A stretch of DNA of 64,000 nucleotides, taken from positions 13,341,019 to 13,405,018 of the forward strand of contig NC_058504.1 of NCBI RefSeq assembly GCF_020382885.2. The letters are read 5' to 3'. Shown here piece after piece: positions 1 through 12,108 of this stretch. Numbering within the stretch: the stretch's first letter is position 1; each line of letters opens with the position of its first letter. A model generated the notes under the pieces. That model was not told where the DNA came from and did not search any database. It saw only the letters and a list, made by a program, of their open reading frames with translations. Position numbers and translations under genes: made by a program. The DNA comes from Scatophagus argus (taxonomy: Eukaryota > Chordata > Actinopteri > Scatophagidae).

Positions 1-92
1 AAACATGGCGTCAGAAATACATGACAACAGTCGGCCAAACCTGGTGTTTTCTCTTCATGTACACCCAGGTTTGTGCTGAATGGGAAGTCTAC

Positions 93-2660
93 CTGCTTGA
101 GTTGACAAAGACTGCTGTGTTTTTCATCTTTCTGAAGAAGGCTTTGTCACATAGCCCCTGGGTTTCTGGCGTCAGGGAGCAGGAAACAACTATGAAGTCG
201 CTCTCAGACACAAGTGTGTCCAGGGAAACTGCTCAACAGGGAAAAGAGGAAACTAAAAATCAAATACAGAGAACTAGCAACTATCTCACTATTAATGTTA
301 ATAGATAATGCTATTTAATAGATAGCATTATTTAATTTTCACTTGTTCTGTTCTGAGTTTTTATCATTCTCCATTCAATGTGCAAGTTTCTCTCATTTTT
401 CTTACCAAACTCTCCATTCACCTCAGCAGCATTGGCCTTGGCTGTCCTCCCAGAGTATAGCAGCCTCTTCACTCCAAAGGGCATGAGTCTCTGAGCAATG
501 GCCATGCCTGAACACAAACCCAACCTAAGTTCACCTATGAACAGGTCTTGATCTTGTTTGAGAAAATAATGCCGCACGGTGCAACTGGTTTAGACAGTGC
601 AGGATTTGGCTTCAGGATCTGATCATATCATAATTATGATAATGAAGCTGCGGTGCCAAAGCAAATGAAGCAATAATAACAAGTCTTACCGATGCGACCC
701 AGTCCAATGATTCCTACTGTGCTGCCAGATAGGCCATAACCACAGAGCCAGAGAGGCTTCCAGGAGCTCCAGCCACCACTGAGGGAGAAAGAAAAAGACA
801 GTAAAACTACTGTGTGACTCAATTAAAGCAATTACTTGTTCTCTTGGCTAAAAAGTTACAGACACTCAAACACAATCAAATTAGACAGAGGTCTGTGTAA
901 ATGTGTAACTCGGAGACTAACTTCTTGACTTCCTCCACTCCCTCTGGTAACCTGCGAGCTGTGGCCAGCAGCAGAGCTACAGTCAGTTCTGCTGTGGCGT
1001 CAGTCAGGACGTCTGGAGTGTATCCAACACGTATGCCACTGTTGACAACAAACAGTACTGTAACTCAGAAGACATGTGACTCTTCAACCTGCTACTCACA
1101 GTTTAAGTATAAGCTACAGTTATTTCATCCAACCTACCGTTTTTTGATTTCATCCATAGCCAAGTGGTCAAATCCCACTGACAGAGTGCTGATTACTTTC
1201 AGGTTTGACCCTGAAATCAGATACACAATGTTCTGATTGATTAGTTGATACAAAATCAACCAATAACAATGTTGATGATCAATTAATTATTTTCTAAAAT
1301 CTATTAGGTAAAAATGTAGAACATCTCTAGTGGTGTAGATCTGTTGCTTTCCTCGGTTTCAGATCATGGTAAATTAAAGCATCCATAAAAACTACTTAAA
1401 ACCCTTGGAAGTGTTCACGTTCTATTGTCTGAATAAAAGTAGAGCTGCTCTTGTAGCTTAGAGCTTAGGATGCTGACCCTGAACTGTAAGAGCAATTTGC
1501 CTCTCTCTCTCTCTCTGTCATTCATTCCCTGTTGTCTCTCTACAACAGTCTAATAATAGTAGTAATAAAAGCATAAAATGCCCCTAAATTACTCACTATG
1601 TCATCTTAATTCAGCCTTTTCGACCCTGATCAACAGCTCTCAATAAAACATGAAAACTTCCATGCACTGTAAATGTATTTGCGTTTTATATTGATGCTCA
1701 TAGATCCTGAGCTCTGGAAAAGTTTGATTTTCTGGAGGAACTTTTAATAAAATATTTCATAGACTCAAGAACTGACTGAACAAAAATTAACCAAAGGATT
1801 ACTGGGTAATGAAAACACAACGGTTGTTACTTCCAGTCCTAATGCTATTCTTTTTAAATTATACATAGTTTCAAATTGATTTTAAAATCTTACTGCTCAT
1901 TTTAAAAGCCTTGAATGATAAGGTCCCTCCTCAGTCCTTTTAATTCTCTCCTAAAAACTCACTTTTAGCCTATGCTTTTTTCTGAACTGATGGTATTTGT
2001 TTGCTTGTGATGGTATTGTTTACACTTTTACTCTGTTTTATACTTTATGCCCAGGATGTTATTCACTTTTATTCTTTGTTTTTGAAGTTTTAAAAAGGTG
2101 ATGTGCAAATAGGGTTCTTATTTTAATTGTTACTATCACCGTCCCATACTTAGGACTTCCTGCAAAGCGGTAATGATGTACCTGCAGCATCCAGGACCTC
2201 AGCATCAATCTTATCGGACAGCAGACACAGAAGGCCGTGAGCCCCCTGCACACCTTTGAGAAGCTCTGCCCTTGGCACAGGTTCATCAGAGTCCCACAGG
2301 GACACCTCACATCTGTTTACATGGAGACAGAAAAAAGGACCAAATGCATGTGACTCTGTCATTTAGACATATGGATTAATATAGGCACAAAGGCTGTCAT
2401 TTAGGATAGTTAAAAAAAAAAACTGCCTGTCACTTTATTTTGGCTACAGAAGCGTGCAACATGAAACCAAGCAAAACTGATGACTGTCTGAGAATAAGGC
2501 TGAGCTAAACTGAAAAATAAGTCAGTCACGCACACCGCTGTTTGGTAATAAATGTTGTTAAAAAAACTGCATACACTTCAGCCGTTGACAGGATCTTCAT
2601 CCCCTCTTGAGGGATGCGCCTCGTCAAGAAGACCTTCATGAGTTTAGCAGCTCTCTGCAT
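93..2660 (-). CDS. grhpr: Glyoxylate/hydroxypyruvate reductase, 3' part beyond the left edge
   Basis: Cytosolic NAD(P)H enzyme that reduces glyoxylate to glycolate and hydroxypyruvate to D-glycerate. Seven exons in phase: 2575-2660, 2182-2312, 1138-1210, 922-1038, 690-778, 406-507 and 93-228. Reading them in order gives [15 protein letters not shown], then LWDSDEP and [14 protein letters not shown] (substrate domain), [50 protein letters not shown] followed by the Rossmann dinucleotide loop [10 protein letters not shown], and [20 protein letters not shown]. This follows mammalian GRHPR almost residue by residue. The catalytic Arg/Glu/His exons lie beyond position 1. The start is either the ATG at 2639 or the in-frame ATG at 2660 (MQRAAKL before MKVFL); human GRHPR also has a short MRPVRL-type leader, which favours 2660. 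No disruption is seen. It is head-to-head with ssh3. Teleosts can have two grhpr copies and I cannot tell which this is. Confidence 0.95.
1443..1592 (+). repeat. Degraded tRNA-derived SINE in a grhpr intron
   Basis: A worn tRNA-like head (TTGTAGCTTAGAGC) is followed by a CTCTCTCTCT tract, TCATTCATTCCCTGTTGTCTC and a tail AATAAAAGCATAAAATGCCC. This order matches a common percomorph tRNA SINE, whose better preserved relative lies at 61785-61965 on the minus strand. Confidence 0.6.
1885..2130 (+). repeat. Possible 3' remnant of a non-LTR element
   Basis: The stretch contains AAAAGCCTTGAATGATAAGG and CCTAAAAACTCACTTTTAGC followed by T-rich sequence. This resembles the degraded 3' end of fish LINE-like copies (an LKALNGL / LKTHLF-type reading). 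No intact frame remains and the family is a guess. Confidence 0.3.
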
Positions 2661-3499
2661 CCCACGTTGTAACGACCCGTATGAACTCAAGTCCTCTTCG
2701 GACAGAAGGGCGCAAGACTTCGAGGAAAAGGTAGATGTCTGCACACTCCTCCAAGACTGGGACTACCAAGGTTTTACCCTTTAGCGTCTGCTGTACTCAG
2801 CATAGCAGGGCTACACATCGCGCGATTCTTCACACATCAGGAAGTACTTCTTACCGCGCATGCGTGGAGCTGTAGCTATTTTAATCTATCGGGTCGGTCT
2901 GGTTGCATTTCTTCCCTCCAATAACGTCTTCTCAAGGCTTTCAATCCCATCCATCATTCAGATCAGATACAATTACGTGGCACAGATGAAATTAAAAGAA
3001 TGTCTTGTTGTCATTCTGTATATAATCTTTAAAACAATATTTATACAAGGATATATTAAATAAATGAATCATCAGCCTGTTAACGCCAGGCCATTCAGCA
3101 GCTCAGTTTATTTGGATGCAACTTGTTAATCATAGAAAGGGTATGTTTACATTTCTCCTCTCATTCGCTTCCTGTGATCATGTAACAAGCTAGGAGCGGA
3201 CAATGTTCTCACATCGACAGTCGTGAACCGTAGGCCAGACTTAATAATTACATGAGTCAGTAGTAGTTGTGAAACGCGCGTAAAAGAATAGGTCTACTAC
3301 TCGCTATGACGTAGGACTACTTGCACTTTATTTGAATATTTACATTTGGCGTAGTTCTACTTCTTTACCTTTTCCAATGGAAATAATGTTGAAAAAAGTA
3401 CTCTTATATTTCTTTACTTAAGTAAACATAGTAATAGGCCACATTCCACATTACAAGTCACGTCCACTGCGCGAGGACTTGCCTCCGAAGTCGCCTGCG
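2661..3499. promoter_or_regulatory. Divergent grhpr/ssh3 intergenic region with an NRF1-type site
   Basis: About 0.8 kb separates the grhpr start from the likely ssh3 5' exon. GCGCATGCG at 2856-2864, in the context CCGCGCATGCGTGG, matches the NRF1 palindrome typical of housekeeping promoters. Around 3300-3430 there is sequence of the TTTACTTAAGTAAAC type, part of a dispersed fish repeat. No coding potential is seen. Promoter function is inferred from position and motif. Confidence 0.45.
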
Positions 3500-3703
3500 T
3501 ATGACGTCACTGTCCTCTCCCGCATTCTCCTGTCCTCGCGCTGCTGAACGGTCCTCCGCTGGGGCAGCCGCTGAGCTGTACAGGCTGAAGTCCTCACCAG
3601 CGAAAGAAACAGAGGGCGGAATAAGGAGCAGTCGGCACTCGAGGAACAAGCCAGCCGCGTTTCAAAACGAGAAATTAGAGTTGGGGAATACAGTCTGGAA
3701 CAG
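3500..3703 (+). other. ssh3: Likely ssh3 5' untranslated exon
   Basis: A GC-rich stretch ends in a plausible donor (GGAACAG then GTCAGA at 3704). An acceptor after a pyrimidine tract at about 4502 (TCATTTCAG) would join it to the exon carrying the ssh3 ATG at 4631. The 5' boundary is not visible. The open frame across 3501-3764 does not look like a conserved protein. Confidence 0.4.
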
Positions 3704-4630
3704 GTCAGAAAACTGTCTCCTGGTAGGGTTTATATTTATGCCGTGGACACTGCGGCTAACTTGATAGTCAGCTGTTAACGTTAGCTTGGACTGGCTGTCA
3801 CAGGCAGTATCGTATAGCGTGTTATTGTGGTTTGCTGCAGGAACGAAGCTCGTCGGTCTGTGTCAAAGCGCCTCGTTTGATTACCCGCCTGTTAACAATG
3901 GGTGTATGTCAACGTATTAACCGCTTGCAAGAATTTGAAGCCTTATCACTTAATAAAGAGTCACATAATGCAGGCGTTACCGCATTATCCTTGCCTTATG
4001 ATGGTCAGCAGTCCACAGACTGAAAACAACCCTTAAGGGAAGATTTCAGTGCAGACAATTCTCTCATTATATTTCACTCCGGTTACTAGTATGTTGTTTT
4101 CATGCGCTTTATACTAGAGACACATCCTTAGGTGCAATACTGTACTTTATCAGCAATTATTACAGTCTGTCTCATAAGTGCAACAAGAAAGCCGATTGTC
4201 ATTGTTTTAACCTATTCATTTTTTGTCATTGTGAGGCAGTGAAGGAATGCATTTTCGCTTCTTTATATGGGCAGAATAATATTTGCTCATCTGAAGGAGC
4301 TGAAATATCATGGAGCTTCATCACACTGATCCTGTTAATCCAGTAATGTCTTTGGTGGCCTAACACAAAGCCCTCTGACATTAAATATATGTATCCTCAT
4401 GTTGCTCAAGCCTTCATAGATTTCCCATTAGACTTTTCTTGATGAATCACTCCGATAAAGCCTATATATGAGATGTAATTAAATATTTCCATGTCATTTC
4501 AGAAACACCAGAATACCTCCAAGGTTCACCCCACCCACTGCACACTTTTGGCTGAGGAACTTGCAGAGCCTGTCTGAACTTGCCAGCGGCAGCAGCAGCA
4601 GGTTTAGTGGAGGCATACGTGTACTGTGCA

Positions 4631-7600
4631 ATGGCTCTGTTGACCCTGCACAGGCTCCCATCCATCCCCACCAGTCCAGTGAGTCCAGTCATTTCCACGC
4701 CTTGTTGTACACTGAAATATTTGGGCACATTGCGTTCATACCTGTCGAATGCAACATTGAACTGAGCTGTTAGCAGTGTGTGTTTTCTTTGTCAGCCCTT
4801 TCCAGGGATGTTATTGCACTGATAGGCTTACAGGGCAAACGTGCCACAGACAAGGTGTCATCAAAGTAATTCAGCTCCCATTCACATTCGCCGCGGTGAT
4901 GTCAGAGTGATTGGATCACCTTCTGTCTGTGTAAATGCTACTGTGGTTGATTAATGCATGCATACATACATTGTTTAATAATCTAAACACTCATCATCAG
5001 CCTCTTCATGTTATCTCCTCTTTTCTCATTCTGTCATGAAGATTATTTGACATCATGTCCAAACCCTGGCTGTTCTTCTTCCTAACCAAAACCATAAATG
5101 ACCTGACTTTGGGTCCAATTCTGTTTTTTTTTTTTTGCATATTTTTTCACAGAATCTAATCATTCTACTATCTTAACTTGTGTTCTCTCTTTTTTTTCTT
5201 CTTCAAACCGTCATCAGTCCTCTCCTGGCTCCTGCCCACATCTTCTCTTTAATTTTTTTTTTTTTTTTTTTGTTTTCTTTCTGACTCTGTCTGGACTTGT
5301 CAGTTTCGTAACAGGTAATGTGGCTGTTGCAAGTTTCTTCTTCTGTAAATACCCTGCTGCGACTTTTCTCTCTCTCTTGTTTATTCTTCCCTCTCCTCTT
5401 TTGCACTGCATTTCTCTCTCTTGTATTTCTATAGTTTCCCTGTCAGTATCTTTGTTTTTGCCCCCCCCCCCCCTCCCCTTAGTGCCCTCCTCCTCTAATA
5501 TTTGTGTCTGCTCACATCAGTCTTCCACTGCATGTTATCTGTGTTGCACCACATTTCACCTGAGAAGTTGCTGAACTTGTTTTCCAGATGTTTGTGTCCT
5601 CACTTTTTGACAGGAAAAACAAAATCCGACACACTGTCTCCAATGCTCCCAGAAAGTCTGTTGCATCAAGTTAGAAACATGTCCTCTTGGGAGCGTTAGA
5701 AACACTGTGCAGTATTTTCTTGTAATAATTAATGCATCACAACTCCACATTTACTGTAGTGTGAATGATAACACAATGGAGGTTACATATATTTACTCCC
5801 AGTCTTCTTGATCAGATTTGTGATTTATTTCATTTTTTAAGGATGAAAGCCTCCAAAGAAGAGGAAGACTTCAGAAAAGGTAGTTGTGCATCAGTGCCAA
5901 AACAAAATGATTCCCTCAAAATGATTGACATCAAACTAAGTGACTTCTGTCCAACTGCAGGGAGAGCTTTGCCCTTGTGAAGGGGGCTGTCCATCTGCTG
6001 GAAGATGGCAAGCAGGCAGACATCGATGAAGAGACTTCTGTCCCTCCAGTTTCTCCGGCAAAGGAAGGCGTCGGAGCGTCAGACATGCGGCGCAGACATG
6101 TTCATGCCATGGTTGAACAGCTCAGGCCAGAAGACACCATAAAGCTGGTGAGACCTCGTGGATACATGCATGTTACAAATCAGATCAGTACTACCTGAAA
6201 ATGTCCTTTAGAAAGAATTCTGTTGGGCAGCTAAGTAATCTTGTTTTATCAACAAATCATCTCACTAGAGAGGTAACATCATGCTACACTCATATAATGA
6301 GTAGATTATGGTGGAATCATCTTGCTCTTGTCACAGTCTCACAATCTTCTAGTATTATTGTTTTTTTATTATTGAATTCACAATTTATTATTATTAAATA
6401 ATCATGTAGACGGTCTGTAAGTTGTTCAGGACCGCATGACTGCAGCACATCAAAGTTTATTGTAGACATTTCTGGATGATGCTGACAGCTGTGCATGTCA
6501 CTGATTTACTGCAGAACAATATATTACTGATAGAATTCCACAGATTTTTGAGATTGACCAGTAAGTGTTGCATGCAGCTGCTGGATTCATATCAACTTCA
6601 AATATGAAAACATTACTGATAAGGGTAATCTGTGACACTTAACATTTAGTCATTTCTTTTTTGCTTTTTAAAACAGTGGGAATCATTAAAAAAAATCATT
6701 CAGAACACAACAAACACAGACATCTTGAAAAAAGCATTAAGTCATTTATTCAGTGACTTGCATGCACCGCTATAGCAATATTACTGTGCATCAATTGTGG
6801 AACTTGATCTAAGCAATAAAACCAACAGCCCAAGAACAGAAGTTTACTCAAAGCAGAAGCTATGTGGATGGCAGAAGAACCAGCCAGTCAGTCAGTCTAT
6901 AATGTAGTAGTTTCTGAAGTGCACAGTGATTTGGAGTTACTGTGTAGTGTGGGCCAAACGCAAAAAAAAACAAAACAAAAAACAGGTATGGTCCTTTAAG
7001 TGGACTGCAGTCAGTCAGCTTTTCTGATTTGATTTCTTCACAATACTCGAGGAAAATGTTTGACACTTTTGTGTGATCAGGCTTCATAGGAAACAGCAAC
7101 ATGTTGCGTGTAAAGTCCACTAATTTTACTTGGCCTCGCTGCTCTAGCCCTTCTCCTTTCTCTTTCTCACATCCTCTTGCCTGGCAGGCGGTGCAGTTGG
7201 AGTCTGTCAGCTCGGTGAGGGTCAGATATCTGATCATTGTCTCCACCCTCAGCAACAAACAAGAGAGCATCCTGTTGGGCATGGATTTCCCCACCTCAGA
7301 CAGGTGTGTGTGAGCAAGATGCTGCTGTGTTGCATCACAAGGAGGCCAGACACAGTAACACAGATTTCCATTCAGTTAATGATTTGTTGTTTTGCTTTCA
7401 CGAGCTAAACCGCCTTCTTCGTATCATGTCTCTGTGTCCTCCCTGCCTCTTTGCAGTGATCATTGCACCATCGGCCTTGTTCTGCCGGTATGGAGCGACA
7501 CGCAGGTGTATCTGGATGGAGATGGGTAAGGGACATTTTTAAAAAGGGTTTGAGGACCGAATTGTGAAAGCACAAGCAAGGACTTTGTAAGACTGCAGCA

Positions 7601-10600
7601 CAGACCGTGCAGCTTGAAGCCTGGGATTGTGGCCAGAGATAATGTGAATGAGTAATGTCTCTATTTATGGAACTGAATCAGTCTCCATAAATTACAACTG
7701 CTCTTATCAGTCACTTAGACCCTTATATAAGCATGGAGATCATGTGTTTTTATAATGAAATGAAAGCAAAGTATGGTTTGCTACTTTCTGTGTGAATACG
7801 AGAAGGTTAGAGAGACTTTAGCAACAGAAAGATCTGGTTTATATATTCCCTGATTGCGCTGTGTATCACCCAGAACCCCAAATGTCCCAAAAAATTTGTT
7901 ATAAATGTGGCAACTCATTCGCTGCGAAGCTCGGCGGAGGATGTAGACAGTTGCACTTTGAATCCGAGACTGACACCAGCTGTGTTTTAAGTAACCTGCT
8001 GTCAAATGCTGAGCGTCACATGAGACGCTTTGATCAGCTGCTGTGTCACACCAGCGTGTTCACCCTCATTAGGCTGCATCACACCTCCAACTGTGCTGCT
8101 TCTCTCTTGCTGTCCTCACATTTTCATTCTCCACTTTCTTCACAAGAACCATCACTAATTTACACAGAATGACTGCATGATCTCACCCTGGCTGTGCAGT
8201 AATGCATCTTATTACTATTACTTACACAATCCTCACTTCTCTTCATTTTCCTCAGACTTAATTATTGAAGCTCGTGTTGCTGTCTTTTTTCTGCAGTGGT
8301 TTTAGTGTAACCTCAGCTGAAGAGACCAGAATCTTTAAGCCTGTTTCTATGCAGACCATGTGGTGAGTAAAAGTGCAGACACCCATGTGTTAATATTTCA
8401 ATATCCTCTTATGTATCCTTTTATATAGCCTCTTTCTGAGATTTTCAATACCCTCAGTTTCAGTACCTTTGTTCCTCCCCCTCCCCACTTCTGTAAGGTC
8501 AGTGCTACAGGTGTTGCATGGCTGCTGCGAGCGAGCGGTCAAGGCAGCGGTGATCCCAGGCAATGGCCTTGAGTGGGCTCAGCACTACCACCACCACACT
8601 GAGTCTGACCGCTATTGCCTTAACGAGTGGGAGGCCATGAATGACCTGGAGTCGGTCCGCAGGGACAGTGATGGACAGAGGTAAGTAAAGAACCACACCT
8701 CAAAACTGTAGTTGTATCTGTAATGGAGTAAATAAAATGAAAGTTGTCCTTTTATTGCTAGTGCATTTGTAACTAAGTTTCACATTTTACTGTACGTTAA
8801 GCTCGGCAGAAAGAATTTCCAATCAGGAGCTGATCAAAGAACACCTGAGAGACATCATGAGGACTGAAGACCTAGACAACCTCACGTCTAAAATGGTAAG
8901 ACGTATGGGCATATATAAAGAGGAACTTGAATTAAGTCAGAGAAGTACAAGAGCATTCGCGAGGAAAATAAAATAAGAAAATAAGAGGATGTACGTATGT
9001 CTGTGTAATTTGATCTTTCCCCTGCGACTGAAGGTGCACTCAACCCTGGAGACCAGGATAGGCTTCGACATGAGACCCTATAAGGAGTACATTGACAATG
9101 AGATCCTGGTCACCATGGCACAGATGGACAAACCCTCCAAAATATTTGACTATCTTTACCTGGTGAGAGATTGCTTGGCTCCAAAGGCATTAACCTCTGT
9201 ATTAGGTCTATATTAGTAGGCCTCTATGTTACCACAAGGGTAAGAGACATTTCTAGCACTTTAGCCAGTAAACTAACGGAAGTGTGCTTTCAGTCATGTG
9301 ACTTTAACTTCCCCTTTGAAAGAGATCTGTGTTGAAAGTGATAGGGAAGATGACTCTCTTGGCCCTTTCCTTTTTGTCCTCTGTGGCCTGGGCTCAACCT
9401 CTCTTTTGTTTTCTGTCTGCAGGGCTCTGAGTGGAACGCAGCTAACTTCGAGGAGCTGCGGAAAAACAAGTCAGTGTTTTCACCTGCCACACCACACAAC
9501 TGCAGCTCTCTGTGTTTTTGTCCGTCTCAATTTTTCATTGTCCCATGACATGGGTAACAATTGTTTATTGCATACTGCTGAGTCACCGCTGTGGCTCTAA
9601 CTTTGTATCTGTGTGCTTTTCAGTGTGGGCTATATTCTGAATGTGACAAGGGAGATTGACAACTTCTTCCCAGAGTCCTTCACTTATATGAACATCAGAG
9701 TGTATGATGTGGAGGAAACCGACCTGCTCTCTCACTGGCCAGACACGTACAACTTCATCAACACTGCAAGGTAGTCTTGAAACACCAAACATCAATAAGC
9801 CCATTAACTGCATGATGTGGTTAATGATGCTTTTTTTAAATTTGTCCATTTACTAGACATGACATTGCTAGACACACCAGTTGTGCTGAAGCTCAGTCGG
9901 GAGGAGAAATGTTTGACACGCTAAATCATCTGATAACCACAGCACAGACAGGAAAGGAGAAGACAGATGCCAGTCTTGCTGGCAATTATGAAGCTGGACC
10001 CCCCCCAAGACAGTTAGCTTAATACAAAGACAGGAAGCAGGGAAACAGCTAGACGAGCTCTCTGCGCAATGGTAACAAAAACAAACAGACTGTTTTATGG
10101 CTTTCAGCAGTTGCCAGGCAACCAGGAAGTTACTGTGTCTGGCCAAGAAATAGACCTAAACATAACCCCCATACACATAACTGTGTTTTTTTGTGTTTTT
10201 CTGTACACTTTTTCAGTTTAAACAAACACGAATACTGTGTTAATTAATGAGTTAGTGGGGCTGGTTTACAGATGTTTGTTCCTATGGACAGAGCCTTACT
10301 AGCTGTTTCTTCATTTCATTTTGGCTGCCTGCTGTTGCTTCATGTTTAGCATACACACAATAGTGTTATCAGTGATCACCCAGAAAGTGAAGTGTTTTTT
10401 TTTGTTTGTTTGTTTTTTTCCTAATATGTTGAACTATCCTTTGCATCATGCACTTCCGGGGTGTGCCTCACCACCTAAAGAGACCTTTATTTCCATTAAT
10501 TTTAGGCTATGTGAACAATGTTTACAAACTCAGACTGAACCAGCAAATTTATTAACTGCACTAACCAAGCAGCGCAAAACGGAAAAATAGTGCTTCTGTA

Positions 10601-12108
10601 TTTTTGGATCTTATTTGTCGCCACGTCAGCTTGTACATTCCAACAGAGCGTCACGTATCTTCTGACCTTTAGCCTTCCTCAGCCACTGACTAAGCTCCTC
10701 TTGAACCCCCGTGTATCACAGGAAGAGTGGACAGGCGGTGTTGGTGCACTGTAAGATGGGCGTTTCTCGCTCAGGGTCCACGGTGATTGCCTACGCCATG
10801 AAACAGCAGCAGTGGCCACTGGATGTGGCGTTGCCGTACGTCAGGGATCGCCGGCCCATCGTCAAGCCCAACGAGGGCTTCATGAAGCAGCTACAGACCT
10901 ACAACGGCATCCTCAACGCGAGGTCAGGCATGGTGTTAGGTCTAAAGCCGCGCCAAGAACTCCATTCAAAAATGAGCAGTCAGTTGTGATGTCCAGTGCC
11001 GCAAGAGCACCATTCACCACTGTCTGTGACTTTTTAGATATTGATTTGTGGGCTCATGCGAGGGTTGTGCTGTGTGTCATTGCAGCCAGCAGCGTCACAG
11101 CGCACTCTGGAGGCGAAAGTCTAGAGACCAAAGACAAAAGTCAGTGCGCAAGGAGGAGGTCGGGGATGGAAACCCAGAGGAGGAAGAGGAAGATGATGAA
11201 GAACTTGGTGATGAAGATGAAGAGAGTCCAGTTGAAAAGTATTCAGGTAGCCCAGATGAAAAAGATGATTCAGAGGAAGACACAGAGGTAATTAATTCCA
11301 ACAGGGATATATTATTAGCACGTAACATCTTAGTGGCCCATATGGCACATTTTAAACGCTGCAGATTTTTCTTACTTTCAGTCTCTTCATCTTCCCAAAC
11401 ACACCCAGGTTTTTGAAGAGCCCACTACCCAGTATGATGCAAACCAGGGACCTGGGCAGATGAAACCACCAGAAGTCAACCCTGTTATCACAGTAATGGA
11501 ACCAGACAAGCTGCATGTGTCTCTTGTTCTTGGTGCAGACATCGCTCCTTCGCTAACAGTTTTCTTTTCTTCCTATCCCTCAACTCAAGGTCGCTCCGAG
11601 TGTTAATCGCAGTGGCAGGATGAACCTCTTCTCCCTCATGCAGTCCATTAGTGAACTGGACGACGGAGATAGAGAACAGGTGAGTGCCCGTCTAAGTTAA
11701 GGACATTTACAGGAGCCTTGTAACTGATTTCATCACGTTTGCTGTTTGTTTTTTGTCTTTTGATTCCACTTATATTTATACACGCATATCAGCTTAACTG
11801 GTACTTAAAGTGCAACGGTACAATCTCACCTTAATTTTGAGAGATGTTCTTTTCCATTGTTTGAAAAATCCAACCTATATGTCCTTTTTCAGGTGAAAGG
11901 AGAGACTGTTTTCACTACTAATACTAGAAAACGGAAGATACAGGAAACATGTATATTTCATTATCCATTATAGGTTCTTTTCCTTGATTTCAAGGTTGAA
12001 AAGATGTGCGTTAAATAGAGCCACTCTGTAACTGACTCCTCTGTTTCTTTGTTCTTTTCTAAAGGTACCTGGCAGTCCGAGGCGGTCTCCAGGACAGCGG
12101 AGACGTAG
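4631..12108 (+). CDS. ssh3: Slingshot protein phosphatase 3
   Basis: Slingshot enzymes dephosphorylate cofilin/ADF on Ser3 and so reactivate actin-filament severing. Exons in phase: 4631-4678, 5842-5879, 5961-6147, 7188-7303, 7457-7525, 8297-8362, 8498-8680, 8802-8895, 9034-9162, 9423-9469, 9624-9770, 10722-10922, 11086-11287, 11409-11492, 11590-11679, 11893-11950 and 12065-12108; about 600 aa. The start MALLTLHRLPS matches the family MALVT start. Next come the slingshot N domain (ESFALVKGAVHL, VLPVWSDTQVYLDGDGGFS), a DEK_C-type domain (EHLRDIMRTEDLDNLTSK, about 250-310) and the dual-specificity phosphatase domain (YLYLGSEWNAANFEEL to GILNASQQRH). The catalytic P-loop HCKMGVSRSGS is intact, with Cys near residue 385 and Arg near 391. 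PVWSDTQVYLDGDG fits SSH3 rather than SSH1 or SSH2. The tail is strongly acidic (11173-11287). The last two exons are uncertain: a T|GT junction stops at 12108, while exon 16 read through stops near 11976. The gene converges with mrpl18. Confidence 0.92.
5120..5475. repeat. Low-complexity pyrimidine-rich intron stretch
   Basis: Runs of T at about 5120-5140 and 5250-5271, then a C run at 5460-5474, within ssh3 intron 1. Open frames here are compositional artefacts. Confidence 0.7.
9945..10145 (-). repeat. Dispersed fish repeat (TAAGCTAAGC / GCTAGCTGTTTCCC type)
   Basis: The + strand reads CAGTTAGCTTAATACAAAGA, then CAGGAAGCAGGGAAACAGCTAG, the reverse of the common teleost unit containing AGCTGTTTCCCCCTGTCTTTATGCTAAGCTAAGC. 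It lies in the ssh3 intron before the catalytic exon. Related pieces occur at 26785-27145, 51655-51790 and 60505-60610. Confidence 0.5.

Noticed and set aside
5203-5574. Overlapping Lys-rich and Ser/Leu-rich frames on both strands
   Set aside because: Low-complexity pyrimidine tract in ssh3 intron 1.
5842-5980. ATG at 5843 (MKASKEEEDF) as the ssh3 start
   Set aside because: The conserved reading of this exon is DESLQRRGRLQKR in another frame, joined from MALLTLHRLPS at 4631.
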